From assembly GCA_902461815.1 (NCBI GenBank), contig CABPZE010000005.1, forward strand, positions 1 through 64,000: a stretch of 64,000 nucleotides of DNA. Reading direction: 5' to 3'. The DNA is from CAG-390 sp003523225. Its GTDB lineage: Bacteria > Bacillota > Clostridia > Oscillospirales > CAG-272. Shown here piece after piece: positions 41,678-51,032 of this stretch. Numbering within the stretch: the first letter of the stretch is position 1; the number at the start of each line of letters is the position of its first letter. The position numbers and the translations under genes are program-made. Below the pieces are notes generated by a model. It had not been told where the DNA came from, did not search any database, and saw only the letters and a list, made by a program, of their open reading frames with translations.

Positions 41678-42412
41678 TTATATGTCCTCGGCAATACTGT
41701 CCATGACCGTGCCAATCGGGTCGCGGATTATCATTTCCGCAAAGCAGTCGTAAGGCGTGGGAGTCTGGTTGATTATTATCAGGTGCTCCCCGCAATAGTA
41801 ATCAACAAGCGACGCGGCGGGATTGACCGTCAGCGACGTGCCGCCGACAATAAGTACGTCAGCATTGGCTATCGCTTCCTCGGCGTCCGCAAACACGCTG
41901 CCGTCCAGCCCCTCGCCGTAAAGGACAACGTCCGGGCGGACGATACCTCCGCACTCACTGCACCTTGGCACGCCCGTGCTGTCCAGAATATAATCAACAC
42001 CGTATTTTTTTCCGCACCTGACGCAGTAATTTCGCAGTGTTGAGCCGTGCAGCTCTATCACATTCGACGACCCGGCGCGCTGATGCAGCCCGTCAATATT
42101 CTGCGTAATAACGGTGCTCAGCTTGCCTGCGCGCTCAAGCGCGGCAAGGGCGAGATGAGCCGCGTTCGGCTGCGCCTCGGGATAAAGCATATGACGGCGG
42201 TAGTACCGATAAAATCCCTCCGGATTTCTGAGAAAATATCTTATATGCAGCTTTTCTTCGGGCGGCACTCCGTCATCCTCCTCGCCGAGATAAAGTCCAC
42301 CCGCTCCGCGAAAATCGGGTATGCCGCTCTCGGTCGAGACCCCCGCGCCGCCGAAAAACACAATATCCGACGCCCCGTCAATTATTTTTTTAAGCTCTTC
42401 GTAATCATCCAT
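41678..42412 (-). CDS. cobB: NAD-dependent protein deacylase (sirtuin, CobB-like)
   Basis: Sirtuins remove acyl groups from lysines using NAD. The 244-residue protein has GAGVSTESGIPDFRG, TQNIDGLHQRAG with the catalytic His, and a four-cysteine zinc site (CVRCGKKYG ... RCSECGG). VIVGGTSLTVNPAA completes the NAD pocket. AAAGATGG precedes the ATG at 42412. It lies 49 nt after the VanW gene and may share its promoter. Substrates are not predictable. Confidence 0.95.
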   Translation of the reverse strand: MDDYEELKKIIDGASDIVFFGGAGVSTESGIPDFRGAGGLYLGEEDDGVPPEEKLHIRYFLRNPEGFYRYYRRHMLYPEAQPNAAHLALAALERAGKLSTVITQNIDGLHQRAGSSNVIELHGSTLRNYCVRCGKKYGVDYILDSTGVPRCSECGGIVRPDVVLYGEGLDGSVFADAEEAIANADVLIVGGTSLTVNPAASLVDYYCGEHLIIINQTPTPYDCFAEMIIRDPIGTVMDSIAEDI

Positions 42413-42460
42413 TTTATACTACCATCTTTCCGGCTTGATGTTCTGTTATTTTATGCTGTA

Positions 42461-43357
42461 TTACTGCGTCGCCTCGCCGCTTTCATCCTGATTTTTTTCC
42501 GCACCGACTGCCGAGGGAGAACTTTCCTCAAGGAACGGCGTATACATCATAATAGCGGCATTTTTTATAAGCAAGCGATCCTCGATGAGTTCTCCCGCGC
42601 TGTCGTATATAAGCTGGTATATCTCATTCCGGCGGGTGTAGCCGCCCCAATACTCTGCCCGCATTTCGTGGTTTCTCTCAACTATCTCAAATCTCAGCTC
42701 CGGCTTATCAGAGACCCGCCATTCGCCGTGCAGATACTCGTCTCCCACGTACACAAAAAGCTGATAGTCCGACTCTGTGTCGTTTCTTATCATAAGGTCA
42801 ATGTGCGGATATGAACAGGTAGCACCGCTTGCAAACGGTTGGGTGCGGTTTGAATCCGGAAATACGTCGTACCCGTGGCGGTGTCTTTCTATCACTGTAA
42901 GCGGCGTATGTATCGTCATCCAGAAAATAAGGTTTGAAAGCTGGCAAAGCCCACCGCCGACTCCCGCCTCGCATCTGCCGTTGCGCAGGATCATCCCTTT
43001 TTTATAGCCCTTGATCCTCGTCGGCATACCTATAAGTCGCCAGTAGCTGAATACCTCGCCCGGGTGCAGGATCATCCCGTTGAGCCGCGCCGCCGCGAGC
43101 TTCAGATTTGTTATCTTGTTGTACTGCATCCACATATCCACGTCCTTGAGCTTGCGCAAAAGGAGCGTTTTATGGCTGAAATACTGATATGGCAGCGGCT
43201 CGGTGCTTTTTTCCCGCGCAAACTGCCGACGCATACCGAACCACATCCGGTATCTCCTGACTCCGTAATAAAGCGTGCCGAGCTTTATCCTCAGTGCCGA
43301 GCGACGTATCGGCTTCTCTACTCTCGAATCCTTTTCATTTTTAACCTTGACTCTCAC
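42461..43357 (-). CDS. VanW family protein
   Basis: VanW proteins were first seen in vancomycin-resistance clusters, but most are chromosomal and of unknown role. The 298-residue protein has the core LHPGEVFSYWRLIG, GVGGGLCQLSNLIFW and ERHRHGYDVFPD. No membrane helix or signal peptide is evident. It starts with GTG at 43357, preceded by GAGGTAGAGCT. An acidic, low-complexity C-terminus ends the protein. It is the first gene of a unit that probably includes cobB. Confidence 0.9.
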   Translation of the reverse strand: MRVKVKNEKDSRVEKPIRRSALRIKLGTLYYGVRRYRMWFGMRRQFAREKSTEPLPYQYFSHKTLLLRKLKDVDMWMQYNKITNLKLAAARLNGMILHPGEVFSYWRLIGMPTRIKGYKKGMILRNGRCEAGVGGGLCQLSNLIFWMTIHTPLTVIERHRHGYDVFPDSNRTQPFASGATCSYPHIDLMIRNDTESDYQLFVYVGDEYLHGEWRVSDKPELRFEIVERNHEMRAEYWGGYTRRNEIYQLIYDSAGELIEDRLLIKNAAIMMYTPFLEESSPSAVGAEKNQDESGEATQ

Positions 43358-43450
43358 AGCTCTACCTCACACATTTGCATTTGGGGACGGACAGAAAGGC
43401 TGTCATTTCCGGATCATCTGTTGCGACTGTAACACTGTAATGCTAATATT

Positions 43451-43479
43451 ATTATACAGTACGCACATGTATTTGTCAA
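43451..43479 (-). promoter_or_regulatory. Promoter of the vanW-cobB unit
   Basis: Minus-strand TTGACA (43474-43479), 17-bp spacer, TATAAT (43451-43456). Confidence 0.85.
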
Positions 43480-43532
43480 TATTTACATGATGAGATATTT
43501 AAGGTTCAATCCGATCCTGCGGGAGTTATCTG

Positions 43533-44381
43533 TCAGGTCTGAAATGAATTTATCATGTCTCCCGCAACCGTATTTTTCAGAAAAACATAGTTAAGCTCAT
43601 GAACGGCGTTGATGCCGTTGATTGAAAATCTTCCGATGCCGCTGTTAGACCTCGCCACCGATTCATATACGAACGAAATACCCGTTCCCAGACGCACAAG
43701 AGTGCACAGCAGCGAAAATTCGCTCACCATTACCGTGCGATAGAAATCATCCCCCGAATACCCGTGCTCGGCAAGGATAGCGCTGAAGATATCCCGCGTT
43801 CCCGACCCCGGCTCTCGCAGGATGAGCGTTTCTCCGAACAGATCCTCAATTGAAAGACACCTGCCGTCAAAAGGGTGACCGACGGCGCATATTCCCGTCA
43901 TCGGCTCGTTACGGAACAGCCTATACCCGTATTTCAGCTTGCTGAAGGAGCCTTCTATAAGGGCAAAATCAATAAGATTCTTGTCAAGCATACCAAGCAG
44001 ATGCTCGGTATTGTCTATGGTAATATCCGCCGTTCTGCCGCGGTCGGAAAGGAACGACGACACCATTTCCCCTATCATGTATTCGCCTATGCTTTTTGTT
44101 GCGCCGATGCGGAAGCGCTCCATCTCCGACTTGCCGAGAGATACCTTCAGTCTCCCCTCGTTGAAAACGGCACTGCGGGCGTACGCCTCAAGCGTCTCTG
44201 CCTCCTTGGTTTTTGTCAGCCTGCGGTGATCGTAAATAAAAAACCGGCAGCCGTACTCATCCTCCAGCGCGCGAATATGCTGGGTGACGGCGGGCTGAGT
44301 CATGTTAAGCAGCCTTGCGGTCTCGTGGTAATTCATAGTCTCGCAAAGCTTAAGAAAGGTCAGAAGTTTCTGATCTACCAT
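43533..44381 (-). CDS. LysR family transcriptional regulator
   Basis: The 282-residue protein has an N-terminal winged helix-turn-helix (FLKLCETMNYHETARLLNMT, QPAVTQHIRALE) and a periplasmic-binding-like effector domain (ILREPGSGTRDIF is typical of CysB/CbbR-like members). GGGGGTTTGT precedes the ATG. It is divergent from the CoA-disulfide reductase/siroheme reductase fusion and most likely controls that operon; many LysR regulators of sulfur and nitrogen reductases sit this way. Confidence 0.93.
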   Translation of the reverse strand: MVDQKLLTFLKLCETMNYHETARLLNMTQPAVTQHIRALEDEYGCRFFIYDHRRLTKTKEAETLEAYARSAVFNEGRLKVSLGKSEMERFRIGATKSIGEYMIGEMVSSFLSDRGRTADITIDNTEHLLGMLDKNLIDFALIEGSFSKLKYGYRLFRNEPMTGICAVGHPFDGRCLSIEDLFGETLILREPGSGTRDIFSAILAEHGYSGDDFYRTVMVSEFSLLCTLVRLGTGISFVYESVARSNSGIGRFSINGINAVHELNYVFLKNTVAGDMINSFQT

Positions 44382-44439
44382 ACAAACCCCCGGTAAACAA
44401 TATTTTATAAGTGTTAATAATAAAAATTAATCAAACGAT

Positions 44440-44462
44440 ATAAAATGATGATTTGATTTTAT
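44440..44462. promoter_or_regulatory. Candidate LysR operator
   Basis: ATAAAAT-N9-ATTTTAT forms perfect 7-bp arms over the -35 box of the reductase operon. A second dyad, AATCAAA (44429-44435) with TTTGATT (44452-44458), overlaps it. LysR sites are typically AT-rich dyads in the divergent gap. Confidence 0.5.
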
Positions 44463-44481
44463 CACAAAAACATGCTATAAT
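44453..44481 (+). promoter_or_regulatory. Promoter of the reductase-ABC operon
   Basis: TTGATT (44453-44458), 17-bp spacer, TATAAT (44476-44481). Confidence 0.75.
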
Positions 44482-44515
44482 CAAGATGTAAAAAGAAAAA
44501 GGGGGATTTAACCTT

Positions 44516-47086
44516 ATGAAAATTTTAATCATCGGCGGTGTTGCCGCGGGAACCAAGGCTGCCGCCAAGCTCAAGCGTTGTAACAGAGACGCTGATGTTC
44601 GGATCCTGACCAAAAGCACGGAAATTTCATATGCAGGCTGCGGACTTCCCTACTTTGTCGGCGGAAGCATCGAAGACAGAAGCGAGCTTGTTGTAAACAC
44701 GCCAGAAAAATTCTCCGCTCTTACCGGAGCCGCGGTGACTGTCGGCTGTGAGGCGACCGCTGTTGACACATCAGCCAAGCGAGTAAGCTGGCGTATGCAG
44801 TCTGGCGAGACCGGAAGCGAGAGCTATGACAAGCTGATAATCGCCGTAGGAGCCGCCCCGTTTATTCCCCGCGCGGACGGAGTTGATCTGCCCGGAGTTT
44901 TTGCCGTCCGCACACCGGATGACGCCCAAAACATAAAAGAGTACATAGAACGCACCGGATGCCGCCGCGCCGTGGTATGCGGAGCCGGATTTATCGGACT
45001 TGAAATGGCTGAAAACCTCAGCTCGCTCGGTCTGTCGGTGACGGTGATCGACGCCGCCGAAACCATCATGCCCTCCGCCTTCGACACCGAAATGGCTGAC
45101 TATGTAAAGAGACAGCTCCAGCAGGAAGGCATACGCGTTCTTACCGGGACAAGCCTCAGCGCGATAGAGGGAGACGGAAAAGCGGAAGCTGTGGTGACAA
45201 ACGCCGGACGTCTGCCCGCCGATATCGTCATAATGGCAATCGGCATCCGCCCCGCCACCGCGTTCCTTGAGGGTTCGGGCATTGAGATGCACCGCGGAAC
45301 GATAGTGACTGATGAAAATATGCAGACAAACATCCCCGACGTATACGCCGCCGGAGACTGCGCCGAGGTGAGAAATCTCATTACCGGCAAACCCCAGTGG
45401 TCGGCAATGGGCTCCACCGCCAACATAACCGCGCGCCTGCTCGCCCGCAACATTTCAGGCGGAAGCAACAGCTACGGCGGATGCCTCGGAACAGGTGTGG
45501 CAAAGGTACTGCCCCATCTCAACTGCGGCAGAACCGGTCTTACCGAGCGCGATGCAAAGCTTCAGGGCTATAACGCCGTTTCCGCCGTCTGCGTCACCGA
45601 CGACAAGGCGCATTACTATCCCGACTCGTCCATGCTCATAATAAAGCTGACAGCCGACAAGGATTCCGGACGTCTGCTCGGCGTTCAGACAATAGGCGCC
45701 GGAGAGGTGGACAAGATAATAGATATCGCCGTGACGGGTATTTCCCTTAAAGCGCGCGTCGATCAGTTTGATACGCTTGATTTTGCCTACGCTCCCCCCT
45801 TCTCCACTGCAATACATCCGTTTGCAACCGCATGCTGTGTGCTTGAAAACAAGCTCGCGGGTGTGCTTGACAGCTTTACCCCTGCGGAATACGCAGCCGG
45901 CGCCGCTAAAGGGTACACCGTCATCGACGCTCAGCCCGCCCCCGACATTCCCGGCGCGCGTTGGGTAGACATCACAAAGGCTGACAACGGAATAGATGGC
46001 ATTGCAAAGGATGAAAAGCTGCTGCTCGTCTGCACACGCGGTAAACGCGCTTATTTCCTGCAGAACCGACTGAAGCATGCGGGCTACGTCAACACCAAGG
46101 TACTTGAGGGCGGCGTCGCCTTCAACAAAGTGCGCGTTGAAAGAAACGGGCAGAAGCTCTCCCCCGATGAGATAAAGCGTGTAAAGGGACTCGGATGCCT
46201 TCAGGACAAGAGATACGACGACGTTTTCAACGTCCGCGTTATCACCCGCAACGGCAAAATAACCTCCGATGAGCACCGTATGATCGCCGAGGCAGCGGAA
46301 AAATACGGTTCGGGCGAGGTCACCATGACGACACGTCTGACGCTTGAAATTCAGGGCGTAAAATATGAAAATCTCGACGGACTTTTTGAATTTCTTGCCG
46401 CGCACGGACTTGAAACGGGCGGTACAGGCTCAAAGGTACGCCCGGTGGTGTCCTGCAAGGGAACGACCTGCCAGTACGGTCTTATTGACACCTTCGGTCT
46501 TTCCGAAAAGCTGCACGAGCTGTTCTACAAGGGATATCATGACCTTATCCTGCCGCACAAATTTAAGATCGCGGTCGGCGGATGCCCCAACAACTGCGTA
46601 AAGCCCGACCTCAACGACCTTGGCATCATAGGTCAGCGCGTGCCCGAGATCGACACTTCAAAATGCCGCGGCTGCAAGATATGTCAGGTTGAAAAGAACT
46701 GTCCCATCAAGACCGCAAGGATGACGGACGAAAAGATCGTTATCGACGCCGAAAAATGCAACCACTGCGGTCGCTGCATCGGCAAGTGCCCGTTCGGAGC
46801 GGTAAACGAAAGTGCTGTCGGCTACAAGATCTATATCGGCGGACGCTGGGGCAAGCAGGTCGCGCAGGGACAGGCGCTCGGACGCATCTTCCGCACCGAG
46901 GAAGAAGTCATTGAAACGGTTGACCGTGCAATATTGCTGTTCAGAAACGAGGGCATTACCGGGGAACGCTTCTCTGATACCGTGGCACGGCTTGGCTTTG
47001 ACTACGTTGAGGACAAGCTGCTGAACGGAAAGATAAACAAGGACGAAATAATGAAGAAGACCGTAAAGGGAGGCGCAACTTGCTGA
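44516..47086 (+). CDS. CoA-disulfide reductase / rhodanese / siroheme reductase / ferredoxin fusion
   Basis: The 856-residue protein joins four modules. Residues 1-450 are a pyridine nucleotide-disulfide reductase of the CoA-disulfide/NADH oxidase type, with IIGGVAAGTKAA, active-site Cys42 in YAGCGLPY and a second NAD-binding motif near 152-165. Residues 465-540 are rhodanese-like, with Cys506 in CTRGKR. Residues 570-705 resemble a nitrite/sulfite reductase half-domain, with cluster cysteines at 647, 652, 690 and 694. Residues 717-759 carry two ferredoxin 4Fe-4S motifs. A role in reducing sulfur species such as sulfite, polysulfide or persulfide with NAD(P)H is likely. It heads an operon with an ABC importer and is divergent from a LysR gene. 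AAAAGGGGGATTTAACCTT precedes the ATG. Confidence 0.85.
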   Translation: MKILIIGGVAAGTKAAAKLKRCNRDADVRILTKSTEISYAGCGLPYFVGGSIEDRSELVVNTPEKFSALTGAAVTVGCEATAVDTSAKRVSWRMQSGETGSESYDKLIIAVGAAPFIPRADGVDLPGVFAVRTPDDAQNIKEYIERTGCRRAVVCGAGFIGLEMAENLSSLGLSVTVIDAAETIMPSAFDTEMADYVKRQLQQEGIRVLTGTSLSAIEGDGKAEAVVTNAGRLPADIVIMAIGIRPATAFLEGSGIEMHRGTIVTDENMQTNIPDVYAAGDCAEVRNLITGKPQWSAMGSTANITARLLARNISGGSNSYGGCLGTGVAKVLPHLNCGRTGLTERDAKLQGYNAVSAVCVTDDKAHYYPDSSMLIIKLTADKDSGRLLGVQTIGAGEVDKIIDIAVTGISLKARVDQFDTLDFAYAPPFSTAIHPFATACCVLENKLAGVLDSFTPAEYAAGAAKGYTVIDAQPAPDIPGARWVDITKADNGIDGIAKDEKLLLVCTRGKRAYFLQNRLKHAGYVNTKVLEGGVAFNKVRVERNGQKLSPDEIKRVKGLGCLQDKRYDDVFNVRVITRNGKITSDEHRMIAEAAEKYGSGEVTMTTRLTLEIQGVKYENLDGLFEFLAAHGLETGGTGSKVRPVVSCKGTTCQYGLIDTFGLSEKLHELFYKGYHDLILPHKFKIAVGGCPNNCVKPDLNDLGIIGQRVPEIDTSKCRGCKICQVEKNCPIKTARMTDEKIVIDAEKCNHCGRCIGKCPFGAVNESAVGYKIYIGGRWGKQVAQGQALGRIFRTEEEVIETVDRAILLFRNEGITGERFSDTVARLGFDYVEDKLLNGKINKDEIMKKTVKGGATC

Positions 47087-48060
47087 AGCTGCCCAGATTC
47101 CTTATCACTGCCGTCGCGGCGCTGCTGCTTGTCTCCTGCGCCGCAGGCGGGCAGTCAGAGCTTGGAAATGGCGGCACTACGTCTGCAAACGACGGTGCGG
47201 AATGGAGCTACACCTTCTCCGACAGCACCGGCGCTGACGTAACGCTGACCGCACGCCCGAAAAAGGTTGCCGTGCTGTTTTCCTCATACGCTGACATATG
47301 GGTAACGGCAGGCGGAAATGTTGATATTACCGTAGGAGAGGCAGTTGAACGCGGATTTGCCGGAGACAGCGCCGTTCTTGTGGACGCGGGCGCAGGGCAT
47401 ACAACAATTGACCTTGAAACTCTGACATCGGAGTCCCCCGACCTTGTAATAGGAACGGCTGACTATGCCTGTCAGACCAATGCCGTGGACTTCTGCCGCT
47501 CGGTCGGCATTCCGGCGGCGCTTTTCAGGGTCGAGAGCTTTTCGGATTACCTCGGCGTTCTTGAAATATTCTGCAATATAACCGGCGAGGATGCCCGCTA
47601 CGAGACATACGGTATTAAGGTTAAGGAGCAGATAGACGCGCTTTTTGACCTGATATCCTCGGCAGACAGCACCCCCTCGATACTTTTTGTCCGCGCGGGG
47701 TCATCCGCCAAATCCACAAAAGCCAAAACAACATCCGATAATTTTGCCTGCGTAATGCTCAGTGAGCTTGGCGCGCGTAATATCGCCGACACCAACAACG
47801 AGCTTTCCTCAAGCCTCAGTCTTGAAGCAATACTCGTGGAGGACCCGGACTATCTTTTTATCACCACAATGGGGGATGAGGCGGCGGCAAAGGATTATAT
47901 GAATTCCCTGCTTGCCGCCGATGGCTGGAAAGACCTTGCCTGCGTAAAAGAGAACAGGTATTTTTATCTTCCCAAAGATCTGTTTCACTTCAAGCCGAAC
48001 GCCAGATGGGCAGAGGCATATGAATATCTTGCAGAACTGCTTTACCCGGAGAAAACATGA
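47080..48060 (+). CDS. FecB/BtuF-type substrate-binding lipoprotein
   Basis: The 326-residue protein starts with a lipoprotein signal (FLITAVAALLLVSCAAG, cleavage before Cys) and continues with the two-lobed periplasmic-binding fold used for siderophores, haem, cobalamin or oxyanions (PKKVAVLFSSYADIW, PDLVIGTADY, FKPNARWAEAYEYLAELLY). It starts with TTG at 47080, overlapping the fusion gene by 7 nt, with GGGAGGCGCAAC before it. Two membrane and ATPase genes follow in overlap. The ligand is not clear from sequence. Confidence 0.88.
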   Translation: MLKLPRFLITAVAALLLVSCAAGGQSELGNGGTTSANDGAEWSYTFSDSTGADVTLTARPKKVAVLFSSYADIWVTAGGNVDITVGEAVERGFAGDSAVLVDAGAGHTTIDLETLTSESPDLVIGTADYACQTNAVDFCRSVGIPAALFRVESFSDYLGVLEIFCNITGEDARYETYGIKVKEQIDALFDLISSADSTPSILFVRAGSSAKSTKAKTTSDNFACVMLSELGARNIADTNNELSSSLSLEAILVEDPDYLFITTMGDEAAAKDYMNSLLAADGWKDLACVKENRYFYLPKDLFHFKPNARWAEAYEYLAELLYPEKT

Positions 48061-49055
48061 TGAGCGAAAAGCGGAAAAATGCCGTGATCGGTATATCGCT
48101 TGCGGCACTGCTCGCGGCAGTAATGCTGTGCGGGCTTGCCTTCGGAAGCGTCAATCTTACACTGCGCCGGATATTCGACGCGATATCGGGGAATGACAAT
48201 ACGGCATATATTATTCTGTTCCGCCTACGTCTGCCGCGCGTGCTTGCCGCGGCTCTTGCGGGAATTGCACTGTCCGCCGCCGGCTTTCTTCTGCAAACCG
48301 TAACCGACAACGATCTGTGCGCGCCCAACATCATCGGAGTCAATTCCGGCGCAGGTCTGGCGGTAATGATGATCCTCTGCCGCTTCCCCACACTCTGGCA
48401 GCTTCAGCCCGTGGCGGCTTTCATAGGAGCGCTCAGCGCAACGCTTATCGTTCTTTTTCTGTCGTCGCTAAGCTCCTCCTACGAAAAAAAGTCCACCGTC
48501 GTGCTTGCCGGTGTGGCGGTATCCTCCGTCTTCAGCGCCGGAATATCCTTTCTTTCGATAAAATATCCGGACGCGCTTTCTTCATATGCGGCTTTTTCGG
48601 TGGGTGGATTTTCGGATATTGCCGCAGGGCAGCTTGCCGTGCCCGCGGTCATGACCGCCGCCTGCCTTGTCGCGAGCCTTATCATTGCACCAAAGCTTGA
48701 GCTGCTCTGCCTCGGAGACGACGGTGCGCGCTCGCTCGGAGTTCCCGTTCGCGCTGTGCGCCTGACAGCTATCATCCTTGCAAGCGCAATGTGCGCCGCA
48801 GCGGTGTCCTTTGCCGGGCTTCTCGGCTTTGTCGGACTTATCGTACCGCACATTGTGCGCCGACTGACACGCTCGGGGCTTCGCCTGCGGCTTGTACACG
48901 CCGCGCTTTGCGGTGCGATAATCGTTGTGCTTTCCGACCTTGCCGGGCGCACGCTGTTTGCCCCCGGGGAGCTTCCGGCGGGAATAATCATGGCGTTTAT
49001 CGGCGCGCCCTTCTTTATCTGTCTATTGATCGGAAGGCGGAAAAAACATGATTGA
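48057..49055 (+). CDS. FecCD-type ABC transporter permease
   Basis: The 332-residue integral membrane protein has nine to ten helices and the FecCD signatures: FRLPRVLAA-like LFRLRLPRVLAAALAGIAL, GVNSGAGLAV, and GLLGFVGLIVPHIVRR near the coupling region. It pairs with the binding lipoprotein and ATPase beside it. The start at 48057 overlaps the previous stop (ATGA), with GGAGAAAAC before it. Confidence 0.94.
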   Translation: MMSEKRKNAVIGISLAALLAAVMLCGLAFGSVNLTLRRIFDAISGNDNTAYIILFRLRLPRVLAAALAGIALSAAGFLLQTVTDNDLCAPNIIGVNSGAGLAVMMILCRFPTLWQLQPVAAFIGALSATLIVLFLSSLSSSYEKKSTVVLAGVAVSSVFSAGISFLSIKYPDALSSYAAFSVGGFSDIAAGQLAVPAVMTAACLVASLIIAPKLELLCLGDDGARSLGVPVRAVRLTAIILASAMCAAAVSFAGLLGFVGLIVPHIVRRLTRSGLRLRLVHAALCGAIIVVLSDLAGRTLFAPGELPAGIIMAFIGAPFFICLLIGRRKKHD

Positions 49056-49830
49056 ATGCAAAAATGTCAAGGTAAAGTACGGCAAAAAAGAAGTCCTGCA
49101 CTCGGTCTCCTTTACTGCCGAGCCGTCGCGCATTACAGTGATACTCGGCAAAAACGGGTGCGGAAAGTCCACACTTCTCCGCGCCATGTCGGGGCTTATC
49201 CCATATGACGGCAGCATTTCCGTTGACGGCAATGAGATACGCTCAATTGATACGGCTCGGCGCGCACGGTGCATAGCCTTAATGCCTCAAATGCTTCGCA
49301 GTCCCGGTATCACTGTCCGCCAGCTCGTCTCTTACGGGCGCAGTCCGTACACGGGTCGGATGGGGATACTCTCCCCCGCTGACCGCGAGAAGGTGGAAGA
49401 GGTCATGGAAAAGACCGGGATATCCGCTCTTGCGGAATCATATCTCGGCTGTATTTCGGGCGGTGAACGGCAAAAGGCATACTTCGCCATGCTGCTTGCG
49501 CAGGACACGTCCAACCTTCTGCTCGACGAACCGGGGGCGCATCTTGACACGGAATATATGAAGAACCTGTGCGATTTTCTGCGTGCGGAACGCGACGCTG
49601 GCAAGACCGTGGTAGCAGTGCTTCACGATATTAACCGCGCCATTGAGCTTGCCGACCTCATAACCGTATTACACGACGGCGCGCGTATCTTTTACGGCAC
49701 GCCGGAGGAATTCTGCGCCAAAGATATACCGGAAACCCTTTTCGGTCTTCAACGCCTTGAATACCGGGCAGTTAAATCCGATACACTTGACGATAACTCC
49801 GCAGAGAAAAAGAAAATACTTTTTATGTAA
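49048..49830 (+). CDS. FecE-type ABC transporter ATPase
   Basis: The 260-residue ATPase has Walker A GKNGCGKS, signature ISGGERQKAYFA, Walker B LLLDEPGAHLD and an H-loop in VLHDINRAIELAD. It overlaps the permease by 8 nt and ends the operon before a terminator. It drives import of whatever the FecB-like lipoprotein binds. Confidence 0.95.
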   Translation: MIECKNVKVKYGKKEVLHSVSFTAEPSRITVILGKNGCGKSTLLRAMSGLIPYDGSISVDGNEIRSIDTARRARCIALMPQMLRSPGITVRQLVSYGRSPYTGRMGILSPADREKVEEVMEKTGISALAESYLGCISGGERQKAYFAMLLAQDTSNLLLDEPGAHLDTEYMKNLCDFLRAERDAGKTVVAVLHDINRAIELADLITVLHDGARIFYGTPEEFCAKDIPETLFGLQRLEYRAVKSDTLDDNSAEKKKILFM

Positions 49831-49837
49831 CGAAATA

Positions 49838-49890
49838 AAGCCGCTGTATATCAGAGCTTATGATCTCTGAGATACAGCGGCTTATTATTT
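49838..49890 (+). terminator. Terminator of the reductase-ABC operon
   Basis: A 19-bp stem with one mismatch (49838-49856 with 49865-49883) followed by ATTATTTT. Confidence 0.82.
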
Positions 49891-50018
49891 TAGATAGTTC
49901 TAACCGCGCCGAGTATTATCGGCTTACGGTCGCGCTTTTGTCTCAAACCGGAAGCGGTAGAGCTTTTTCACTATCACTTAGCCGGCATTATCCGCGCAAG
50001 GTCGCCGCGAGGCGAAGA

Positions 50019-50594
50019 TCAAGCCCAGGGATTGCTGCTTTCGGGCTGGCGGATTCCGGTGAGCAGGAACTGCTCCCAAAGATACCACTTGCCGTCCTTT
50101 GCCTGACGCAGCTTTACGGGACGCGGGTCATCCGCTCCGCCGGAGGGAATGAACAGCTTTGCAATTCCCTGCTCGTCATATGAATGAGGATCGGATTTTA
50201 CCGTTACCGTATAGGGGGACGACGGCATATAGTCGTTCTCCGGCGTTGCACCCTCAAAACAGGAGCGCGGAATATAGTCCTTTTCACGGAAACGGTCGGA
50301 AATGAACTGCTTATCCATGCCGTTCATCGGACGCGGACCGCGCAGGTAATCCAGAATACTGAAGCAAAGCTCCTTATCTGCCGGGTATACGGACAGAGCG
50401 ACGACTGCCAGTGCCGCTGCGTCAAAAGGAGATGACAGCGCAGCCTGAGGCAGCGCCTTGAAGGCGTCAATTGTTTCGGGAATATCCGAAAAAACCACTT
50501 TTTCGGTCTTGCAAACAGCGTTCTGCGCCGTCTGCTTTACTGCTCCACTGACTGCGGAAGTTGCCTTACTTTTAAGTTTGTCAAAGAATGCCAT
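50019..50594 (-). CDS. DUF6935-like protein
   Basis: The 191-residue protein has the motifs FSDIPETIDAFKALPQA, SPFDAAALAVVALSVYP, SCFEGATPENDYMPSSPY, LFIPSGGADDPRPVKLR and a final NPWA. This arrangement fits the clostridial family DUF6935, of unknown function. No signal peptide is present. TGGAGGATAAAAATT precedes the ATG. It follows the 121-residue gene by 23 nt and is probably co-transcribed with it. Confidence 0.75.
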   Translation of the reverse strand: MAFFDKLKSKATSAVSGAVKQTAQNAVCKTEKVVFSDIPETIDAFKALPQAALSSPFDAAALAVVALSVYPADKELCFSILDYLRGPRPMNGMDKQFISDRFREKDYIPRSCFEGATPENDYMPSSPYTVTVKSDPHSYDEQGIAKLFIPSGGADDPRPVKLRQAKDGKWYLWEQFLLTGIRQPESSNPWA

Positions 50595-50617
50595 AATTTT
50601 TATCCTCCAATAGTTTT

Positions 50618-50983
50618 TTATTCGGCGCGAACATAGCGCAAAACATCAATTTCAATCATATCACCGATCTCCTTGATCTCTACCCACGGAGATACTTCCT
50701 CACCGAGAACTTCGCCTTCTCTGCCGGTGTTGTAAAGATTCTTTCCGTCCTCGGTCTTCCATTCCTCGGTGCTGATAACAGCCCAACCGTCGAGGATCTT
50801 CGTTCCCTCCTCAATTGCCGCGTCGATCTGTTCCTGAGTAATGTCCTCGGGAAGCCGCATTTGTGTTTCAGCCGTGCCGTCTTCTTTGAATACCATAACG
50901 GTATTACGGAACGTTGAGATCATATCCTCGTCCCCACCGGACGCGGCGATCTCATCGACCGTTTTGCGCGCCAAAAACGCCAT
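50618..50983 (-). CDS. Small acidic protein of unknown function
   Basis: The 121-residue protein is acidic, with strand-rich segments (NTVMVFKEDGTAETQMRLP, GWAVISTEEWKTEDG, PWVEIKEIGDMIEIDVLRY) that suggest a small beta-barrel, perhaps lipocalin-like. No signal peptide is seen. The ATG at 50983 has only a weak GGAA upstream, and the frame stays open for 18 more codons without a standard start, so the true start is uncertain. Not recognised. Confidence 0.55.
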   Translation of the reverse strand: MAFLARKTVDEIAASGGDEDMISTFRNTVMVFKEDGTAETQMRLPEDITQEQIDAAIEEGTKILDGWAVISTEEWKTEDGKNLYNTGREGEVLGEEVSPWVEIKEIGDMIEIDVLRYVRAE

Positions 50984-51032
50984 ATAAGCGTAAATTCCGC
51001 CAAAGAAGCGAATTTGCTCAACCCGCAGTTTA

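Noticed and set aside
45455..46405. Minus-strand frame of 316 codons opposite the reductase fusion
   Set aside because: Antisense to cysteine-rich catalytic domains that clearly code on the plus strand.
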